Below are positions 52,411 to 62,026 of a stretch of DNA of 62,919 nucleotides, in pieces. Source of the DNA: Candidatus Poseidoniales archaeon. Lineage in GTDB: Archaea; Thermoplasmatota; Poseidoniia; Poseidoniales; Thalassarchaeaceae. The translations under genes were made by a program, and so were the position numbers. Position 1 is the first letter of the stretch, and every line of letters starts with the position of its first letter. The stretch spans positions 94,195 through 157,113 of the forward strand of contig DTUF01000022.1 in assembly GCA_012964335.1 (NCBI GenBank), given 5' to 3'. Under the pieces are notes generated by a model, which did no database searches, was not told where the DNA came from, and worked only from the letters and a program-made list of their open reading frames with translations.

Positions 52411-55400
52411 TCAACTTGATGGAGGGGGCTGCCCACCAGATTGATAGTACTCATTATACTGTTGTTGGTAGGCCAGCCATTGAGCCTCTGTCCATTGTTG
52501 TGATTGCTGTTCCGTAGGTTGAGATGCTGGTTGTTGAGGAACTTGTGGTTGAGTTGGGTATTGCTGATTATTCACCTGTGGAACTTGCTGATGATGATAT
52601 CCAACTTGTTCTTGACCCCAAGTTTGCTGGTTTTGATAATTAGCGCTAGGTGATTGAATTGCAGACATAGCTTCAGAAGGTGAAGCATAAGTTGAGACCT
52701 GATCCCCATCTTGTTCCCACTCATCATCCCAATCATCCGTGCCATCAAGTGATGATTCTGAAGAACCTCCAGACCGTAGTGCGAGTGAAACGGTAAGTGT
52801 GAGAATCAATAATAGCACAGCAATAATGACTAACCAAGACATTGGCACACCCTCGAGCACCCCTGAAAGTGCTTCATCGCTCACTTTCCCTTTGATATTG
52901 ATGTGTTTCCCTTCTAATGAACTTCCATCGGCTAGGGCAATTACTACCCATCTCTCACCATTATCCTCAGGAATCCAATCAATGTCGTAAGTCAATCTCT
53001 CATCAACAGGAACCAGCACAGAAATAGGTACTGGCGTTAATGAGCGATTGGCCCCATCAGAACCCATTTCATAAGCAAAGAATTTCACACTTCCTGCAGC
53101 GAAACCCCCGTTTCTGAATTCTATCGTGACCATTGTTGTCTGACCAATTTCAAGCTCACCACTGCGTGAATATGTGACTTGGGTTAATTCAACATCAGCA
53201 GCCAAGTGTTCAATATGCCATGATGCGAATGGTGAAGAACCACTATTGAATAGTGATGAAGACTGCATCCCATTACCTGCTAAATCACTTCCTTTTACCC
53301 AAATTGACAAAATCAATGCATCAGAGTAGGAATCTTCTGGAAGACGACTGGCAACATCGAAGGTTGAGACAGCTAAAATTGATTGCCCAACTGGAGAACC
53401 AGATACGTTCAACGGTGATGAGCCTTCAATCAACGCAGCACCATTTGGTTGACTTGCGTAAGAAACCTTGAAGAAAAGTTGTAGGGAATCAAGATTGAGT
53501 TTTTCTTGTTCTGAGAGCCGCAACTCAATTCTTACTTCAGTTAAATCTGCTAGAGGAATTTTTGTTCCTTCACGAGGTGCATCAATTGAAACTGGCAAAG
53601 GCGGGTTACTATCCACCTCTATCCAAAATAAAGTTCCTGTGGGATCTGTTGCATCAACCGCTTCTGGGGGAAGGCCTGTTAATTCAAACGAAAGAGCGTG
53701 GCTTTTTGATTCAGTTGGGGCGGTAAGTTGAGATGAAAAGTATCCGTTTACAGTAGAAGTTAACGTACGTTGACCATCAAGAAGAATTGACACTTCAAAC
53801 GGTAATGTAGGTGCTAAGCCAGTTTCTACAAAGGTCACCTGACCTGAGATGTTTAATCCCGTACCTGGTTGCACCCAAACACTTTGGTCAATTATTGTAC
53901 CACCTTCTGACTCCAATTGTATGCTCTCAGATGATATTGCTAAATTAGGTGAAAATCGCCATCGCAATTGCGGTAATTCTAACCAAGATTCGGAACCGCT
54001 TCTATCTCTTACAGTAATTGCTGGAGCACGCCGTAAGTCATTCTCAATAGGGAGGCCCCAATCTAATGTAAATTCCATGCGTAATTCTAGTTCCTGAGTG
54101 AATGGTGTGATTTCACCACTACGAGCATGGATGTGGCACGAGCTAACAATCAGATATTGTCCTGTGCCGTTACATCGATTATTAGTTGCATTCCAGAAGA
54201 CTTCTAATGAGTCAACTATTGAATTGCTTGCAAGTTGAAATTGAACATAATCTAAATCGGACAAACCATTCGGTTCATCAAATGGAATAACAATTTCATA
54301 CATCGTTGCTGGATGTAACCAACTATGGTCACCATCAACGAATCCACCTTGACCAACTATCCAAGGTTGACCATCTTGAGCCAATTGGTAAGTGAATAAT
54401 TGCTCATCTGCCCCTGGGCCGCCACCTCTAGTGATTTCATTTCCAGCAGCATCAGAACCAGAGATGTAGCCTGCAACTATTCCTCCGTTAGGACCATCAG
54501 TATCATCAAAGGAAAATGAGTAATTGCCTTGTGCTTTACTCGTATCAGATGGAGCCTGCATAGCATATTCAATGAACTCAGTAGCATTCGGTTTACCATC
54601 AGCGTTGAAATCATCAGTCCAATCCCTCCATAACATCAGCGATAGGTCGTCAGGCAATAGTGGCCTGTCATAGACCTCAATCTTGATCAATTGATTCAAA
54701 GATTGTTCTAGGTGGTCGTATTTTCGAATGTTCTGATTAATCGCCATTGGCGCTAATGAATCAATCTCATAGGTTCGATTCAATGTAATTGAAGATACAT
54801 TCTCTTGCCCGTACAAGGTATATGCATCAATCCTATATTCAACTGGTTGAGAACTAAGAGGTGTGTTTAGATTAAAACCTATAGAACCGTTAACTAATAC
54901 TGTACTATTTGCTATCACAAAACCATTTTCAAACACCCTAACCGCGACGTCTCCAGCTCTTGGAGCGAGCCATCGGTCAATTCCAGGGAACCCAAGATCA
55001 ACTTGAATAGTGATAGGTGAATTTGATTGCAGATATTGCCTGTTTGTTGGTATAGGGTCACCATTTTGGTTGTACATTTCCCACGAAACTACCTCAACAT
55101 CATTCTCAATAGCCAAGTTTTGGCCGACCCCGAAAGCTTGTAACTTCGGTACACTCCTTCTGCCATCAATCAATACCAACCTGACTTTCATCGTCATGCT
55201 TGGTTCATCGTCCCACGACGCATTAAGTCGGAACCTCATCACACTATCAACATCAGAGCCATTGATATTCATTTCACAGCCATCACCCTGCTTCCACTGA
55301 ACCATCTCAGCATCGGATGAACCAAGAACAACTGCCAAAGTTCCATCATTTTGACAAAGCATCCTAACTTGATGCAATGTTCCAATCAAATCCATTTGTA

Positions 55401-57582
55401 CAGCGGCAACCGTTCCTGTAGGCGCGCTGTGAGTGCTATTAACCTCGAGCCATTGTCTAGAAGGAGCAAGGGTCGTTGTACCATTCAATATGGTCAAAGA
55501 ATCAGTGGTCATTTCATTGCTATAATTTAGAGAATTGATAGTTGCAATGAGGGAACCGGGATTACTCATTTGAACTGTAATAGGAACAAGTTTTGAGCCC
55601 CCGAAAATTGTGCTATATGGTAGCAGGTCATTAACTGCCCAAACCATTTCATCTCCTGAATCATAAGTTAAATAGGCAGTTGGATGATGTACTGCAGCTA
55701 TGCCTCCAAGTTGAACCCCCCCATAGTCACTGGTTACAGAAAATACCGCTTGAACATACTCAATTCCAGTTTGAACCCCAGGAGATGGCCAAATTGATGT
55801 GCCGTTTACCAGTAATGAATTGATGTCAGTAATTTCTGCTGGTGTCATTATTACTAGGTTAACTACACTAGTGGTACCAATTGACCGATTCATCACTTCG
55901 GTCCCAGAAATAGTTAGGCTAGTTGAAAGATTCTCAACCCCTGAGGAAGATGGTGATAATGTGTAACTCATCGCATCAAGTCCATCTTTAGGTAACCAAA
56001 CACCGATTTGTTTTGTAGCGGGGCTTGTCCAAGTGAAATCTTTTGAATACGAACCGTCGGAAAGCCTGTCCTGCCATCCCCATTTTCCAATATTAGGATT
56101 GTCAATACCCCACTCAACTATACCATCTTCTCCAACATCGATTCTTGGTAATTCAGGCATTCCCCCAGTATCAATTTGGATGTCTATTGCCATGAGGTCA
56201 GAAGAAGATGAACTACCTATCCAGCGAAATTGAACTTTGTGAGCATAAGTAGACAGGGTTTGCCAATTTCCTTGTGGTGCATTAGCCCATGCATTATCAT
56301 TTATCTTCATCTGCCAAGCACCAGCACTAGATGACGTGATATCTGTCCTTATTCGTGAAATTGGCCGTCTTAACTCTAAAATTGGAGAATCAATTGTACC
56401 ACTACCTGGGAAAGAATTACCATCCCAATTCAGACTTCCAGTCCATCCAGGATTTGAGTTGAATGATGACACATATCTACCTTGAGCATACACCCCATGA
56501 ACAACTGGAGCACCACCTGATGGTTGGTCCAAATGTAATTTAAGTCGTAAGGTTGGGTGCTTTTCTGAGTCAATCCCTCCTAAATCGTAAACATATGTGT
56601 TGATGCCTTCATATCCAGGAATTGGCTGTTTTGAAATCCCATCAAGAACTGACCAAGAAAGTGCTGCCCCACTAGGTACAGTGGCATCAATACTAACTAA
56701 CCCATATTGTCCAACCAATGATTTCTGTGCACCAGTAGCACTCGGTCCAAATGGAGAAGAAGTCCAATTTCCAGAACCAGTTCCGCCACTAGTGGGATTA
56801 AACTCAATATCATCAACCCAAACACGATCTGAACCTGAGTTAACACTTCCATCCTTGTAGTACTTCCAAGTGTAGGTGTGAGTTCCAGCTGCGATGTTGA
56901 AAGATTGTGTGCCACTTGTTGAACCAGACCAACGGTTTGTGTATCCACCATATCGGTAACATCCGGTATTATCAATGCAAAAGAGAAGATAATCATAATT
57001 GCCTTCGGTTGAAGTGCGATACTTGAAAGAACCCGAACCCACCATATTTGATATTGTCACACTCATAGCGGTCCATTGGTTATGAGATATGTAACCAGAT
57101 TGAGGAGTGTAAGTACCACTCAGTTTTGTACTACTCTGAACAACCCAGTTTGAATTGCCAGAAAGAGTCCACGCACTGCCAAATGAGCCTGTTTCAAAAT
57201 CCCAACTATATCCTGTCGGGAGAACTGTGAGACCGCTTGAAGAGTTGAAATCCACCCCATCAGTAACCACTCCACTCATATTCCAATCTGAAAGTGAATC
57301 CCATGAAATTGACTCGGTTCGAGGTAAAATATGAGGTTCAAGGGAAAGCCCAAGGCCAGTAACTGCATGGTCAACTGGGACTTCTAATTGCAACGCATTT
57401 GATGTTCCATCGGGGTGGCTAGTGACAGAAACTGTAGTCGGTGTATTCAATCCTGTCTCCATATTTTTTACGGTATCAGGTAGGGTTGTAGGTTCCATCA
57501 ACAATGGTGCCAAAGAAGATATGACAAAAATTAGAAAAAGAAATGCGGGGACAAGAAGGGGTCTTGGACTACGCCACATCAT
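52411..57582 (-). CDS. Giant surface protein with Gln-rich cytoplasmic tail
   Basis: A 1723-residue protein: signal peptide (about residues 1-30), a jelly-roll/MAM-like module near residues 125-265 (ETGSFGSAWTLSGNS onward), then many Ig-like and fibronectin-like beta domains with sequons. One transmembrane helix sits near residues 1573-1594. The tail is unusual: an acidic block (DDWDDEWEQD), then about 90 residues very rich in Gln, Pro, Tyr and Trp (NQQTWGQEQ, PQVPQQPASQPTEQQSQQ), ending QPPPSS. Such low-complexity tails can drive self-association. No enzyme motif is seen. The gene is alone and ends at a hairpin before rnpB. The function is unknown; adhesion or a structural coat is plausible. 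Confidence 0.83.
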   Translation of the reverse strand: MMWRSPRPLLVPAFLFLIFVISSLAPLLMEPTTLPDTVKNMETGLNTPTTVSVTSHPDGTSNALQLEVPVDHAVTGLGLSLEPHILPRTESISWDSLSDWNMSGVVTDGVDFNSSSGLTVLPTGYSWDFETGSFGSAWTLSGNSNWVVQSSTKLSGTYTPQSGYISHNQWTAMSVTISNMVGSGSFKYRTSTEGNYDYLLFCIDNTGCYRYGGYTNRWSGSTSGTQSFNIAAGTHTYTWKYYKDGSVNSGSDRVWVDDIEFNPTSGGTGSGNWTSSPFGPSATGAQKSLVGQYGLVSIDATVPSGAALSWSVLDGISKQPIPGYEGINTYVYDLGGIDSEKHPTLRLKLHLDQPSGGAPVVHGVYAQGRYVSSFNSNPGWTGSLNWDGNSFPGSGTIDSPILELRRPISRIRTDITSSSAGAWQMKINDNAWANAPQGNWQTLSTYAHKVQFRWIGSSSSSDLMAIDIQIDTGGMPELPRIDVGEDGIVEWGIDNPNIGKWGWQDRLSDGSYSKDFTWTSPATKQIGVWLPKDGLDAMSYTLSPSSSGVENLSTSLTISGTEVMNRSIGTTSVVNLVIMTPAEITDINSLLVNGTSIWPSPGVQTGIEYVQAVFSVTSDYGGVQLGGIAAVHHPTAYLTYDSGDEMVWAVNDLLPYSTIFGGSKLVPITVQMSNPGSLIATINSLNYSNEMTTDSLTILNGTTTLAPSRQWLEVNSTHSAPTGTVAAVQMDLIGTLHQVRMLCQNDGTLAVVLGSSDAEMVQWKQGDGCEMNINGSDVDSVMRFRLNASWDDEPSMTMKVRLVLIDGRRSVPKLQAFGVGQNLAIENDVEVVSWEMYNQNGDPIPTNRQYLQSNSPITIQVDLGFPGIDRWLAPRAGDVAVRVFENGFVIANSTVLVNGSIGFNLNTPLSSQPVEYRIDAYTLYGQENVSSITLNRTYEIDSLAPMAINQNIRKYDHLEQSLNQLIKIEVYDRPLLPDDLSLMLWRDWTDDFNADGKPNATEFIEYAMQAPSDTSKAQGNYSFSFDDTDGPNGGIVAGYISGSDAAGNEITRGGGPGADEQLFTYQLAQDGQPWIVGQGGFVDGDHSWLHPATMYEIVIPFDEPNGLSDLDYVQFQLASNSIVDSLEVFWNATNNRCNGTGQYLIVSSCHIHARSGEITPFTQELELRMEFTLDWGLPIENDLRRAPAITVRDRSGSESWLELPQLRWRFSPNLAISSESIQLESEGGTIIDQSVWVQPGTGLNISGQVTFVETGLAPTLPFEVSILLDGQRTLTSTVNGYFSSQLTAPTESKSHALSFELTGLPPEAVDATDPTGTLFWIEVDSNPPLPVSIDAPREGTKIPLADLTEVRIELRLSEQEKLNLDSLQLFFKVSYASQPNGAALIEGSSPLNVSGSPVGQSILAVSTFDVASRLPEDSYSDALILSIWVKGSDLAGNGMQSSSLFNSGSSPFASWHIEHLAADVELTQVTYSRSGELEIGQTTMVTIEFRNGGFAAGSVKFFAYEMGSDGANRSLTPVPISVLVPVDERLTYDIDWIPEDNGERWVVIALADGSSLEGKHINIKGKVSDEALSGVLEGVPMSWLVIIAVLLLILTLTVSLALRSGGSSESSLDGTDDWDDEWEQDGDQVSTYASPSEAMSAIQSPSANYQNQQTWGQEQVGYHHQQVPQVNNQQYPTQPQVPQQPASQPTEQQSQQWTEAQWLAYQQQYNEYYQSGGQPPPSS

Positions 57583-57696
57583 GTTCGGAGAACATGGGAA
57601 GGTTTGTCAATGATTCGGCGGTAAGTTACAACCTATTCAGGCATGATTTAGCCCCAAATGATATGCTCTGTCCACCCCCCCGGCCGTTTGAGAGCG

Positions 57697-58398
57697 ATGG
57701 ATGAGGTTGAGGCGGCTAAACAATCAGCAGGCATTGCAGCCTGTGAATTTGTGACTTCTGGAATGGATGTCGGACTTGGTACTGGTTCAACTGTAAAACA
57801 CACCGTAATTGAACTTGGCAGAAGGATGGCTGAAGAAGGTCTGGAAATTAGAGGAGTTCCAACAAGCATTGAAACGGAAAAATTGGCTAGAAGTCTTGGA
57901 ATCCCACTGCTTCAATGGGACCAAGTTGAGCGCCTGGCAGTAACTATAGATGGAGCAGATGAGTTCGATTCACAGTTTCACCTAATCAAAGGAGGAGGTG
58001 GTGCTCTAACCCGTGAAAAGATTGTTGCACAAGTATCAGATTCAATGGTTGTCGTGACAGACCCGCGCAAAGATGTACCCACACTAGGAGAGTTCCCATT
58101 ACCTGTTGAGGTCGTTCAATTTGGCTGGGAAATCACCTCAAGGCACCTTCAAAATATCTGTCCTGGAAAAGCCATGAGGCGTGGTGGTGATCAACCTTTA
58201 ATCACCGATAATGGGAATTTTATCATTGATTGCAAGTTCGGACCTACTATTTCTGACCCTGTAGCCCTTGAAGCACAGATTCGCAGCGTTGCTGGAGTTG
58301 TTGAAGTCGGGCTATTCACAAACATGGCAGATGTAGTCATCATCGGTTCAAACGATGGAACAGAAGTGAGAATCAAACCGAATGGTAGACTGTCCTGA
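57697..58398 (+). CDS. rpiA: Ribose-5-phosphate isomerase A
   Basis: A 233-residue enzyme that interconverts ribose-5-phosphate and ribulose-5-phosphate. The substrate loop GLGTGSTVKH (about residues 26-35) and the catalytic DGADEFDSQFHLIKGGGGA (about residues 87-105, with the catalytic Glu in GALTREK just after) are complete. The C-terminal strand VVIIGSNDGTEVRI is typical. The ATG at 57697 gives the usual length; an ATG at 57658 would add 13 residues, including Pro. It lies 58 bases before the tRNA-Lys gene. Confidence 0.94.
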   Translation: MDEVEAAKQSAGIAACEFVTSGMDVGLGTGSTVKHTVIELGRRMAEEGLEIRGVPTSIETEKLARSLGIPLLQWDQVERLAVTIDGADEFDSQFHLIKGGGGALTREKIVAQVSDSMVVVTDPRKDVPTLGEFPLPVEVVQFGWEITSRHLQNICPGKAMRRGGDQPLITDNGNFIIDCKFGPTISDPVALEAQIRSVAGVVEVGLFTNMADVVIIGSNDGTEVRIKPNGRLS

Positions 58399-58446
58399 TT
58401 TCCAGCATCCGTTTCGGTCAAATAGGGGAGGCACGCCCGGCAAGTC

Positions 58447-58523
58447 GGGCCACTAGCTTAGTCAGGTAGAGCGACGGACTCTTAATCCGTCGGTCGCGGG
58501 TTCGAACCCCGTGTGGCCCGCCA
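58447..58523 (+). tRNA. tRNA-Lys (CTT)
   Basis: The acceptor GGGCCAC pairs with GTGGCCC, discriminator G, and the CCA end is encoded. The anticodon loop CTCTTAA gives CTT for lysine, the stem is ACGGA/TCCGT, and the T arm contains GGGTTCGAACCCC. Confidence 0.94.
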
Positions 58524-58561
58524 ATTTACCAACATGTAATTACTCAATTTAGTTGCAAGAA

Positions 58562-59551
58562 TCATTGTGTGATAGTTGTTCCAGCGACCCCTCTCATTGC
58601 TTCAATAACATCACCGGGTTTGCATAGAGATACTGATAATTCGGGATTTTTTTGTTTAGCAAATAGCATTGCTTCAATCTTTGGCCCCATACTACCCTCA
58701 GGAAATTGTCCGTCATCTAGATATTGCTTAGCTTCGGAAATTGACATTGTTGTAATTTGACGTTCATTATCACTACCGAAATCTAATTTCACCGAATCTA
58801 CAGCAGTTGAGATGAAAAGAAAGTCAGCATTTAATGACACAGCCAACAAAGCGCTTACTCGGTCCTTATCAATCACTGCTTCAACCCCTTGAATACCTCT
58901 ATTATGGCAAATCACTGGAATACCTCCACCTCCAGCACATAACACCACTGCTCCAGCAGATATCAGGGCCTCAATGGCATCTGAATCAATGATTGAAATC
59001 GGCTTAGGAGAAGCAACAACCCGGCGAGGACCCACATCAACATCAGTAATCCCAATTTTCCAATTACTTGGTACCGCATCTAAGTTGTCTATAATAGGGC
59101 CAATCGGTTTTGTTGGCTGACTAAATGCGGAATCATTTGCATCAACTTCAACCCGGGTAAGTAATGTTGCAACCTGTTCGTGTCTACCTCTTGCCTGTAG
59201 AATGTTATCTAAGTTAGTAGCAATCTCGTGACCAAGGGTTCCTTGAGTTGCTGCTACCCAATTATCTAGGCCGAGCGGCTGTGGTGTGAAATTTGTGGAT
59301 TCTACTCTTCTGCGGTCAAAAAGGGATTCCTCCATCAACAATAATTCGCCTACCTGTGGCCCGTTCCCATGTGTTATTACAACCCTGATACCGGCCTCTA
59401 ATAGGTCAACTACATCCTCTAGAACATCATCCATTACTGCTTCTGCTGCGCTGCGTGCTTCAGCCCCTTTCAGAGCAGGGTCAGAAAGGGCATTTCCGCC
59501 AATCGCATAGACCGCTAATCGGGGAGATGACCTCAGTGGAACATCAGTCAT
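58562..59551 (-). CDS. arcC: Carbamate kinase
   Basis: A 329-residue amino-acid-kinase-fold enzyme. VYAIGGNALSDP (phosphate loop), ITHGNGPQVGELL, and the C-terminal GSMGPKIEA and GDVIEAMRG are signatures of carbamate kinase, with VLCAGGGGIPV as a substrate strand. The enzyme makes ATP from carbamoyl phosphate in the last step of arginine fermentation, or makes carbamoyl phosphate in reverse. Ornithine carbamoyltransferase is encoded at 15995, 42 kb away; no arginine deiminase is in the window. The ATG at 59551 gives full length. It is divergent from asnS, with 95 bases between. Confidence 0.92.
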   Translation of the reverse strand: MTDVPLRSSPRLAVYAIGGNALSDPALKGAEARSAAEAVMDDVLEDVVDLLEAGIRVVITHGNGPQVGELLLMEESLFDRRRVESTNFTPQPLGLDNWVAATQGTLGHEIATNLDNILQARGRHEQVATLLTRVEVDANDSAFSQPTKPIGPIIDNLDAVPSNWKIGITDVDVGPRRVVASPKPISIIDSDAIEALISAGAVVLCAGGGGIPVICHNRGIQGVEAVIDKDRVSALLAVSLNADFLFISTAVDSVKLDFGSDNERQITTMSISEAKQYLDDGQFPEGSMGPKIEAMLFAKQKNPELSVSLCKPGDVIEAMRGVAGTTITQ

Positions 59552-59646
59552 AGAGAATCTTGGCTGTGCTACTTACGAATAGATGTATCCGGCCGTTGTA
59601 AGGGCTCGGTTAAAATGGAAGTAGTGATTCGCCAAGCCAAGGGTGG

Positions 59647-60984
59647 TTGACGGTGGCCAAGGATGTGTGGGTCAGTGATGTGCATGATGGTACCTTTGAT
59701 GGCCAAGAAATTGAGTTGAAAGGATGGGTTCATAGAACTCGTGGCTCAAACAAAATTTGGTTCCTTGTTTTACGCGATTCAACAGGTATTGTACAGTGTG
59801 TAATCAAGCGAAATGATGTCGGTGATGAATGTTTTGAAAATTTGAAATCTGCATTGATTGAGGCAAGTGTGACTATCACAGGTAAGGTCAATGTCGATGA
59901 AAGAGCCCCTGGTGGCCATGAAATGGTGGTTACGGGTGGACAAATTATTGGTGCTGTCAACGCTGACAACCCATTCCCAATAACCGAGTCAGCAATGGAA
60001 GGTGCTGAAGGAGGGGAGACTGAATTCTTATTGGATAATCGTCATCTCTATCTCAGAACTAACCGCATGACAACAATGTTGAAAATTCGCTCATCTGTAT
60101 TTGGAGCCATTCATTCTTACTTTAGAGACCTTGATTTTATTGAGTATCACGCACCAAATTTTGTGGCTGGTGCAGTAGAAGGCGGTTCAACTTTGTTTGA
60201 AGTACCTTATTTTGGGCGAAAAGCGTATCTTACCCAATCATGGCAACTATACGCTGAAGCAGCAATGCCTGCGCTTGAAAGACTGTACACAATTGCACCA
60301 TCATTTAGAGCTGAAAAAAGCAGAACCAGACGTCACTTGACTGAATTTTGGCATGCTGAAATGGAAATTGCATGGGGAGGGAACGCAGATGTTATGGAAC
60401 ACGGCGAGTCGTTAGTTCGTAACATCGCATCAACCTTACTTGATGAGCGGTCAGATGAATTGCAAAGCCTTGGCAGAGATTTGGACCTCGTTGCTAGATA
60501 TGCTGACACTCCTTATCCTAGAATTAGATATGATGAAGCAATTGAAACTCTACAAGGCATGGGTGTTGATATTGAATGGGGCCAAGATTTGGATTACTCA
60601 AAAGAGAAAATCCTGACACAAGATTTTGATGTACCACATTTCCTAACCCATTATCCTAGGATTGCAAAACCATTCTACCATAGGCCAGACCCAGATGACC
60701 CGAAGTATGTTCTATGCCATGACCTCCTAGCACCTGAGGGGTATGGTGAGATAATCGGAGGAGGTGAGCGCACATGGAGTGAAAAAGAAATTCTTGAGCG
60801 TATAGACGAGGAAGGTACCCCACGTGATGCTTACGAATTTTACATTGATGTGCGACGATACGGTGGTGTACCACATGGTGGATTTGGACTTGGAGTTGAC
60901 AGGGTATGCTCTTGGTTAGCAGGTGCAGACCACATCCGAGAAGTGATTCCTTTCCCGCGTGACTCACGTAGAGTAACCCCGTGA
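59647..60984 (+). CDS. asnS: Asparaginyl-tRNA synthetase
   Basis: A 445-residue class IIb synthetase: OB-fold anticodon-binding domain (about residues 22-110), LDNRHLYLRT linker, then the catalytic core. GGSTLFEVPYFGRKAYLTQS and YTIAPSFRAEKSRTRRHLTEF (motif 2) are diagnostic, and GGFGLGVDRVCSWLAG is motif 3. The related AspRS often has a similar PFPRD-type end, but the LTQSWQLYAEAA and EFLLDNRHL segments are of the archaeal AsnRS kind. So asparagine is probably charged directly here, rather than through an Asp-tRNA amidotransferase. The gene is divergent from arcC and starts with ATG or GTG near 59647. Confidence 0.85.
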   Translation: MTVAKDVWVSDVHDGTFDGQEIELKGWVHRTRGSNKIWFLVLRDSTGIVQCVIKRNDVGDECFENLKSALIEASVTITGKVNVDERAPGGHEMVVTGGQIIGAVNADNPFPITESAMEGAEGGETEFLLDNRHLYLRTNRMTTMLKIRSSVFGAIHSYFRDLDFIEYHAPNFVAGAVEGGSTLFEVPYFGRKAYLTQSWQLYAEAAMPALERLYTIAPSFRAEKSRTRRHLTEFWHAEMEIAWGGNADVMEHGESLVRNIASTLLDERSDELQSLGRDLDLVARYADTPYPRIRYDEAIETLQGMGVDIEWGQDLDYSKEKILTQDFDVPHFLTHYPRIAKPFYHRPDPDDPKYVLCHDLLAPEGYGEIIGGGERTWSEKEILERIDEEGTPRDAYEFYIDVRRYGGVPHGGFGLGVDRVCSWLAGADHIREVIPFPRDSRRVTP

Positions 60985-61026
60985 AAGTGGTAGGACTCAG
61001 CAACTCGGTTGTTTTGGGTTGTTAAT

Positions 61027-61365
61027 TCACATTAGAGGTGTGTCAAACCCCTCATCTAGAGGATCTGGTAAAGCAGAATCTGACAATTGAGAACTGTTAG
61101 GGGTAGTTTGTTCGGTTTTGGAAGAGGTCGGAGCCTCCCTCATTTCATTGGATTCAGGTGCTGATAATACAATAAAACTGAACATTCCAATAAACAAAAT
61201 CAGCAAGACTGCAATAGCCTCTTGCGAGATTCCACCAGCATCCTGAGTTTTCAGTGCAACTACTAGCAACATTAGAGCGACCACAAGCAAAGCTGGTGTG
61301 AGCCGCCGCCACTGCATAAACAACCGATTCGCCGGCCACTTGATGAACCCAACCCATCTGCGCAT
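61027..61365 (-). CDS. Small membrane protein with two helices
   Basis: A 112-residue protein from the ATG at 61365, with two membrane helices (TPALLVVALMLLVVAL and AIAVLLILFIGMFSFIVL) and a polar, Ser/Pro/Asp-rich C-terminal tail. The longer frame to 61479 would overlap the divergent arginine-decarboxylase-like gene and has cysteine-rich, unlikely sequence. The start is 3 bases from that gene's ATG, so they share a promoter region. It is convergent with asnS. I recognise no family; role unknown. Confidence 0.7.
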   Translation of the reverse strand: MRRWVGFIKWPANRLFMQWRRLTPALLVVALMLLVVALKTQDAGGISQEAIAVLLILFIGMFSFIVLSAPESNEMREAPTSSKTEQTTPNSSQLSDSALPDPLDEGFDTPLM

Positions 61366-61368
61366 CCC

Positions 61369-62010
61369 ATGGACTTCAAAGTCGAAACTGGACGTAGGCG
61401 AGCAGAAGGCTCCTGTACAGGCTGGTTGATGACATCCGTAGCACCATGGGGTGATACCAAAGAAGATGCGTTTGACCAATGTTTAGTTGAATTGGGTCTT
61501 GGGGATTCAAGACTCATCCGTATGGAGGGAGCAATGCTGCCAATGGGATTTGAACCATCTCCTCCTGAAGATTTGGCAATGGGTTCCCTTGTTGAATGTC
61601 ATATTGCAGAATCATACACCTACGATGGAGGCATTGCATCAGCAGGTGTTGCATGGGCACAATGCATCACTCCTGAAGGTGACGAATGTTCAATCGTTGC
61701 AACCTTATCAACAGACCAATCATACGAAGAAACTGAATTGATGCTCAAAATGAATTTGAAGCGTAAATTAGCATCTCGTGACCTTGAAGTAGTGAAACAC
61801 GAAATTGCAGTTGATGAAGTAAATGCAGCAAAGGACCACCATGGTTGTGCTCTAGCGGCGCTAATCTTACCAGATACTATGAATATGCAATCAGGACCTG
61901 TTGGAAGAGTTAGAGGTGGGTTCACGAAGAGTGCTGGAACCAGTTTCACACCCGGGTCAGGCACCAGTAAACCGGCACAGAAAACCAATAGCGGTGACTT
62001 CTCCTTCTAA
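61369..62010 (+). CDS. Pyruvoyl-dependent arginine decarboxylase homologue lacking the catalytic serine pair
   Basis: A 213-residue protein aligning over residues 27-165 with the archaeal PvlArgDC family. DAFDQCLVELGLGDSRLIR matches the conserved helix-strand, LAMGSLVECH the next strand and HHGCALAALIL the family's C-terminal strand. The family makes agmatine for polyamines using a pyruvoyl group formed by self-cleavage at Ser-Ser. Here that site (IRISSIMPP in the M. jannaschii enzyme, from memory) reads IRMEGAMLP, with E53-G54 instead of Ser-Ser, and the acid residue (Glu109 there) is also not conserved. So it is probably not a decarboxylase. A disordered Gly/Ser/Lys tail of about 45 residues follows. 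It could be a regulatory pseudoenzyme. Confidence 0.75.
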   Translation: MDFKVETGRRRAEGSCTGWLMTSVAPWGDTKEDAFDQCLVELGLGDSRLIRMEGAMLPMGFEPSPPEDLAMGSLVECHIAESYTYDGGIASAGVAWAQCITPEGDECSIVATLSTDQSYEETELMLKMNLKRKLASRDLEVVKHEIAVDEVNAAKDHHGCALAALILPDTMNMQSGPVGRVRGGFTKSAGTSFTPGSGTSKPAQKTNSGDFSF

Positions 62011-62026
62011 CTATGAGGCGCCATTA

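Noticed and set aside
59647-60984. Aspartyl-tRNA synthetase
   Set aside because: The PFPRD-type end is shared, but the LLDNRHLYLR and YLTQSWQLYAEAA segments are of AsnRS type; a discriminating tree would be needed for certainty.
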